The notes beneath the pieces are model-generated. The model made no database searches, had not been told where the DNA came from, and was given only the letters and a program-made list of their open reading frames with translations. This document shows, one piece after another, positions 62,101 through 64,000 of a stretch of 64,000 nucleotides of DNA. Origin of the DNA: Pseudorhizobium xiangyangii (GTDB lineage: Bacteria; Pseudomonadota; Alphaproteobacteria; Rhizobiales; Rhizobiaceae); contig NZ_JAJAWH010000023.1 of the NCBI RefSeq assembly GCF_020531965.1, positions 20,540 through 84,539 on the forward strand, written 5' to 3'. Within the stretch, counting starts at the first letter, position 1. Each line of letters begins with the position of its first letter. A program made the translations under genes and the position numbers.

Positions 62101-62369
62101 CGCCAGTGGGGGTCGAACATGCGGGGCATGGTCTGGTCGGCGGCGCCCCAGAGCTCGCGGCCAGGGATGATGTTGTTGTAGCTTCCATCCACCGTGCGCA
62201 GCCCGTAGGGCAAGTGCGGCTGGCTGATCGCCAACATGCCCTCGGTGCCGTAGACGCCGTTCTCGTCGACACGAATTTCGTTCAACGGGATGCCGCTCGC
62301 ATGCGCCTCGGCAATCTTAATCTGTTTCAGAACGAATTCCAGGTCGTGTTGGTTGAGCTTGACAGCCAT
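53151..62369 (-). CDS. Giant secreted animal-type haem peroxidase with RTX repeats
   Basis: A 3072-residue protein from ATG 62369 (GGGGAGGAAG ahead), the largest gene here. An animal-peroxidase domain spans about residues 290-1000: the distal histidine is His315 in FFGQFFDHGLDL, and the proximal one is His708 in YRFGHSMLTEEI. Next come RTX repeats (about 1050-1250), a linker, Ig-like units near residues 1535-1760, then long RTX arrays to the end, with an Asp/Glu-rich stretch at about 2700-2765 (54080-54262). No signal peptide: type I secretion is expected. Mn(II)-oxidising MopA proteins and Pseudomonas PehA share this layout; Mn oxidation or biofilm function is inference. Confidence 0.9.
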   Translation of the reverse strand: MAVKLNQHDLEFVLKQIKIAEAHASGIPLNEIRVDENGVYGTEGMLAISQPHLPYGLRTVDGSYNNIIPGRELWGAADQTMPRMFDPHWRNETDGDTFDPDGPTQPAPSITDGNYSSGGETPLTGGSVVDADPRTISNLIVDQSPNNPAALIAALRHAGHEGDLNAKMASVTAPFAVLHILKVANARVDSWQKMFDDVNATIEAAVEAGETPSPALTGLVPMLEGNLLGAQGAAAGALATANAYSLPGVDDDGDPATPTVTITGAQNVLNHVAAELGIEFEADGTSLKIPNVAPDEGLSAPFNGWMTFFGQFFDHGLDLISKGGDGTIYVPLDPDDPLYVPGGFTNFMVLTRATQVAGAGVDGVLGTEDDTQREAVNTTTPFIDQNQTYTSHPSHQVFLREYKLDADGIPVATGRLLDGANGLPTWKDVKEQAREMLGIELTDRDVFNIPLVRTDLYGEFVRDPVTGFAQVIINIGFDGIPNTADDITMSGTPGVPVKLNPADGGTEPIRTSHSFLDDIAHNAVPVLSTTGVLLTDGVPVGEVDPAGNAVQFNPLTGRNTEYDNELLDAHFVTGDGRGNENIGLTAVHHVFHSEHNRQVAVTQLEILKSGELAFINEWLITDLTQAEMDAIPTGGVALATYAQSLNWDGERLFQTARFATEMQYQHLVFEEFGRKVQPLIDVFVFNTQTDIDPAIFAEFAHVVYRFGHSMLTEEISRMFLDAAGNPIVYDENGVASSAVGNLAEWSQDIGLIEAFLNPVEFDQGGTITHDQAAGAIFRGMSLVRGNEIDEFVVDALRTNLLGLPLDLAAINIARGRDTGMPTLNQAREQLYAATNSTFVKPYESWAELAANLKNPASVINFIAAYGTHPTLLALEDGTLDQKRAAATLLVLGGVGAPADRLAFLNSTGAWTAASSGLNDIDLWVGGLAEKKMPFGGMLGSTFNAVFEAQMEMLQDQDRFYYLTRTQGLNLLNELENNAFSKMIAINSDMVGAGADGIRGTEDDIESPYRTGVDSFAKHDYVLNVDLAKQVEADPEHDDEHLNAIGMTKVQRDNLLTDDDETPLNNYIRFIGGEHVVIAGSEGADTIIADYGDDAIWGGGGNDRIEGGAGVDLIIGGAGNDIITDLGDTGDFIKGEDGDDVIANSNGLDILMGGDGKDVFFVGVDATEVFAGEGDDFILGGADHDFLLGNEGSDWMEGGDGFDVLNGDNSELFFNSTILGHDVMFAGENENDFDAESGDDIMVQGESVMRNEGMFGFDWAIHKGNRIAADSDMRIPIFTTVADDILRDRFDQTEALSGWQHNDVLRGDDRGSQEEIETELDMTNHELSWAGVDRIDGLEELLGGLLAPRPTEPGVDLEKAVAFKSGNVLIGGDGNDTFEGRGGDDFIHGDAWLNVRIRITGVGQENTDANEIATVDTLKHVFAAGELDTGGQPIPAAWVGKSLYTLMLERTIVPNQMHIVREIKYDDDISDNVDTAIFAGNRDWYEITEFEDGKVRVARREMEEVDPQIDEGVDTLIGIERIQFSDQTVVLQQSGNHEPVGRLVIDGLPAREGVTLSVSAAGVYDANNPGVVGSGNVGYLNYRWQIERNDGTGDYINIPGSFGTTFTPGDEHTGLRIRVVGTYVDQGGVTETVMSLTTDVVVGTNDEPVGPLLISDMSPTEGQTLTMTVAFNDADGITDAFEEGLIAYQWQWANSPSGPWTDVAGATGLSWTIPTTGSGSSDFGGRYLRAEVIYTDDLANVHTVRSEVTEVVGELINGSNGNNNPLNGSVGGDTINGNDGNDMLNGLVGNDVLNGGDDNDTLNGNEGHDTLDGEGENDNVNGGAGDDTIIYRNGDDDDNIDGGADTDTVRVLGADGNTADSVNVTYNGTTITRVEFTTGDDADIGNVEHISLDLGNGVDTLSYAATAAAVDVNLLTGAATGFSYIRNVENVTGGSGDDTIKGDNLANVLSGGAAGVDTIRGGFGNDTISGGTGNDLLYGEDGDDVINGGVGNDRIDGGAGNDTVTYAGAAVGVIVTLASAATTLAAAMAAGAEDLLVDIENLTGSSQNDTLTGNAGANRIDGGAGADIMTGGAGADTYVIDDVTGTGVQRDQVVELTGGGNDTVEGSVSIDLTAAGLVGQEIENIVLTGGGAINATGNGLDNRITGNSGNNILDGGLGSDTAVMAGLLSNTAFDFSGGELRMTTAGNDILRNIERIEVGGIAFNVVSGNDSNNTLNGTAERDILLGIDGDDTLNGGDGDDLLVGGAGADAMNGGAGNDTYYVDDSSGGSVDTVTEAAAGGTDTVILSASGNYTLGSNVENLVVVGGGTRTLSGNILANDITGGTGNDTINGNDGADTLRGGSGNDDLNGGAGDDILIGGTGDDDLVGGAGIDTAVFAGPASGYSFSFNGSGSTLTIDDIDNSNGDEGDSQLEQMGGANGIERVQFADRTFVINTGTAGDNTIVAPSTEGQIIFGLAGNDEIRGSEGDDIIVGGAGDDSLFGSNLPEGDNATTGATDNDTFIWNVGDGSDAINGGFEGAGGDTFVVNGDGASETYRIYTVDEAIARIAYEDGDVGGDFEAEIVITRQVGGGAEVVIAAMTDIEEIVVNAAGGTNNIQMFGDFSLTSLRPNTITVVGGAGDDTVNISSLLSAHRIVFKTGGGDDVIVGTLRPQDVIELPEGTTIADYEVTIDEGTGQVELVGDNHTIRFSASNGMPRFASDDDWMSEYDDGEFEEDDGEDGDEYEEEEEDDEEDSDDDTPPADDDDHEDEDDDVPSPVGGDDDDDPVVPGGNDNGNVTAPRLLIGTAAADALMGAAMDDTLLGGAAGDILAGEGGNDALRGEDGDDVLSGGDGDDTMSGGAGDDELHGGSGADMLFGNAGSDLIYGDAGDDHIEAGAGDDKSWGGAGNDIVLATAGDGSDQYWGGEGNDTLDYSIATGNLTVDLGNGFMGRGQINGNGATDTVYGFENVIGGSGHDTIMATTAVNVMDGGLGNDTFRFQSVAAVHGDTIYGFSPGDKINFSAIDSNATVDGKQSFSLNAGTTLTAAGQVAVSYDVRDGNEVTLIRGNTDGNPDADFELTLVGRHTLTANDFNGVS

Positions 62370-62576
62370 TTCTTCCTCCCCTTGGAAGTGCGCGAGTTCA
62401 TGAGTGGCCCCTGTTGGAGCCGACATGCGGACCGGGATTTGAGCGCAGTTACTGACCCACCTCACAGCATTTCAGCGCCGCCACATTCCGGGACGTATGT
62501 TAAATTTATCCGCATCGGACCACTTGTGGATCCGCGTAAGGTCGGGCCAATATTTAGACCAATGAACTCGCTTCTT

Positions 62577-62828
62577 TCAGACCAAAGTAAGGGGCGCTAC
62601 TAGACGAATGTCAGGTCGATATGTTTGAGGCAGAGAAGAGCGCATTATCAGAGCTACCTCTTCGATCGTCGCATCTATTGAGTTCGGTGGTGTGCCATCA
62701 TGAACCGCAAAGCGAAGTGATGAAGAATAGCCCGTGCTTAGCCGCCTCGCGGGGCTCAAACGGACAATGAGCTCATCCTGAGCGGCCGCGGCCTTTTCCT
62801 CGGAAGGGTTCTCGAAGTTCATGAGCAT
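62577..62828 (-). CDS. Small hypothetical protein
   Basis: An 83-residue frame that starts MLMNFENPSEEKAAAAQDEL and ends in RLVAPLTLV. Composition looks protein-like but there is no Shine-Dalgarno sequence close by, and it overlaps the frame at 62773-62997. I do not recognise a family. The pair could be one gene with a frameshift. Confidence 0.35.
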   Translation of the reverse strand: MLMNFENPSEEKAAAAQDELIVRLSPARRLSTGYSSSLRFAVHDGTPPNSIDATIEEVALIMRSSLPQTYRPDIRLVAPLTLV

Positions 62829-62997
62829 GCGGCAGCAGGCACTTCACCCAATTCCGCAAAGTGCGGATGTACTCTGCAAGGGTTTCCTGAATTCGAATCT
62901 CGTCGAATCTGCCGTTGAAGAGCATATCGACGAGGACTGAATCCATCAGGAGCGTGCTGGACTTGCTTAGTGACCAATTCCTCGACTGAGACCTCAT
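62773..62997 (-). CDS. Possible small hypothetical protein
   Basis: A 74-residue frame from ATG 62997 with a plausible central helix, FDEIRIQETLAEYIRTLRNW. It overlaps the previous frame by 56 bases. Start alternatives are 63063 and 62946. Weak evidence; it may be part of a broken gene together with 62577-62828. Confidence 0.25.
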   Translation of the reverse strand: MRSQSRNWSLSKSSTLLMDSVLVDMLFNGRFDEIRIQETLAEYIRTLRNWVKCLLPHAHELREPFRGKGRGRSG

Positions 62998-63147
62998 CCC
63001 ACCCAGAGACCGCAGTCGCCTTCGTCCACTGTCAACCGCTGAGGGATTCCGGCAAGGTTTCAAGACGGAAGGAACCGTACTTCATTTCGCCCACGCGCGG
63101 GCACAAAACCCGCCCGACATCGTTCTCTCACCAGGATGGAGACCCCC

Positions 63148-63399
63148 ATGACCAAAAACACGGACGGCCTCAACGACCGCCCCACGGACGACACCATAGC
63201 CCAGACCAGTTCGGACATCCGTGACGCTTCCAGTTCGCCCATCGATGCCTCCGACGAAGAGATGGCGCGCATCCATTCGGCGCTAACGAAAGGCAACCAG
63301 AAGGACGAGAAACCCTTGAAAAGTAGCCCGAATGCCCGAAACACGGAACCGCCTGAGGTCTCGCGATGCCAGTATCGTTTACCGCCATATTCCTCGTAG
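63148..63399 (+). CDS. Small hydrophilic hypothetical protein
   Basis: An 83-residue protein from ATG 63148, after GGATGGAG. It is rich in Ser, Thr, Asp and Asn (MTKNTDGLNDRPTDDTIAQ) with no hydrophobic segment, so it is probably cytoplasmic and disordered in its first half. It overlaps the next gene by 34 bases. Family not recognised. Confidence 0.45.
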   Translation: MTKNTDGLNDRPTDDTIAQTSSDIRDASSSPIDASDEEMARIHSALTKGNQKDEKPLKSSPNARNTEPPEVSRCQYRLPPYSS

Positions 63400-63605
63400 C
63401 TTTCGATCTCAATGACGAAGGTAAGCCTCTCCAGTCGTTCGAACCCCGGCTCGCCGCAACGGAGGAAGCCGCCATCCTGGAGGTGAAGGAACTCGCCCAT
63501 CATCATGCAGGCGCCCTCGTCTGGAAACGCGAAGGCGATCCGGTCGTTGGTGAAGAAGGAGATCCTGAAATCGTCTTCCAAACGGGCGCACCAGCATTGA
63601 GCTGA
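63366..63605 (+). CDS. Small conserved-type hypothetical protein
   Basis: A 79-residue protein, MPVSFTAIFLVAFDLNDEGK then LAHHHAGALVWKREGDPVVGE and IVFQTGAPALS. The pattern resembles a common short uncharacterised protein of rhizobia that has AFDL, then an H-AG-WKRE segment, and a C-terminal IVFQ. Function unknown. Confidence 0.6.
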   Translation: MPVSFTAIFLVAFDLNDEGKPLQSFEPRLAATEEAAILEVKELAHHHAGALVWKREGDPVVGEEGDPEIVFQTGAPALS

Positions 63606-63783
63606 TGCGCTCACGCAGCCTGGGCCTTCGATGCAGCTCGGAAAATCATCCAGGGCTTTAACCAGACGTTCTTGTGATGCACAGATCAGCGCATTAGGCT
63701 GACTGAATCGCCTGATGAAATTGCTTCTGGTCGGCTGACCGAAATGCCGGTGCATCCAGAGCTAAGCAGAACGGAGACCTGAC

Positions 63784-63948
63784 ATGGCAGAAGAGATCGA
63801 CCATCTCAGCGACGCTGCGATCGCTCTCGATGATACGTTGATCCCCAAAGCCGCAAGTACCGATCCGATCACCGACGATATTCCCGAGGACGTCATCGAG
63901 GTGCCTGTGGAACGGGCCGTTATCGCCGATCGGTCCGACCAAAGGTAG
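63784..63948 (+). CDS. Very small acidic hypothetical protein
   Basis: A 54-residue frame: MAEEIDHLSDAAIALDDTL, then ITDDIPEDVIEVPVERAVI. The Shine-Dalgarno GGAGA lies 8 bases before the ATG. Strongly acidic with no membrane segment. No family recognised; the good ribosome site is the main support. Confidence 0.45.
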   Translation: MAEEIDHLSDAAIALDDTLIPKAASTDPITDDIPEDVIEVPVERAVIADRSDQR

Positions 63949-64000
63949 AGTTGGGGTTCGCCAACCTCCGTTGGCAGCTGTTCTTACCGTCTGGGACGCA

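Overview
The window is a GC-rich stretch of an alphaproteobacterial genome, most likely a member of the Rhizobiaceae or a close relative. The reasons are the operon layouts (cyoABCD-surf1, nrdHIEF, mnh antiporter genes, RbsABC-type transporter with a DUF2291 lipoprotein), the rhizobial style of the small hypothetical genes, and the general codon use. No species is claimed. I saw no rRNA, tRNA, insertion sequence, CRISPR array or origin. The gene order looks like accessory or chromid-type content: several complete functional cassettes side by side with two decayed genes.

Layout. 1-1014: the end of a multisubunit cation/proton antiporter operon (mnhE, mnhF, a DUF4040/MbhD-like subunit, reverse strand). 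1332-6949: a membrane-anchored repeat protein, an SLC13-type permease, an AbgT-type transporter and a glycine-zipper lipoprotein. 7249-12259: a cytochrome bo3-type quinol oxidase operon (cyoABCD plus SURF1). 12572-13915: an MFS transporter. 14062-26553: an exopolysaccharide locus with glycosyltransferases, a GINT1-like protein, a WecG-family enzyme, a JmjC/cupin-like oxygenase, flippase, GNAT/CelD-like protein, secreted GH5 glycanase, Wzy-like polymerase and Wzz/GumC-like co-polymerase.

26675-30926: class Ib ribonucleotide reductase nrdHIEF, preceded by a promoter that overlaps an NrdR-like box and then by a cobalamin riboswitch, so the operon probably answers both to nucleotide pools and to vitamin B12. 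31141-41049: a sugar catabolic regulon: DeoR-type repressor, ABC transporter, and a divergent operon for a TIM-barrel isomerase, a split transketolase and an FGGY kinase. This set matches the transketolase route for D-apiose. The same short motif precedes both the repressor gene and the transporter, and related copies precede the catabolic operon.

41186-42090: FMN riboswitch and ribB. 42257-45375: btuFCD-type cobalamin importer behind a second cobalamin riboswitch. 45490-46600: frameshifted remnants of a SCO1/SenC copper chaperone and of a type II secretion pseudopilin. 46675-62369: a type I secretion operon encoding a 3072-residue animal-type haem peroxidase with RTX repeats, its ABC exporter, a second RTX protein with exact 315-bp internal repeats, and the HlyD-type adaptor. 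62577-63948: small uncharacterised genes.

The most interesting parts are the secreted giant peroxidase system (related in architecture to Mn(II)-oxidising MopA and to PehA), the double control of nrdHIEF, and the polysaccharide locus with unusual members. Starts were chosen from ribosome binding sites and overlaps; functional names rest on family recognition by eye, not on database searches.
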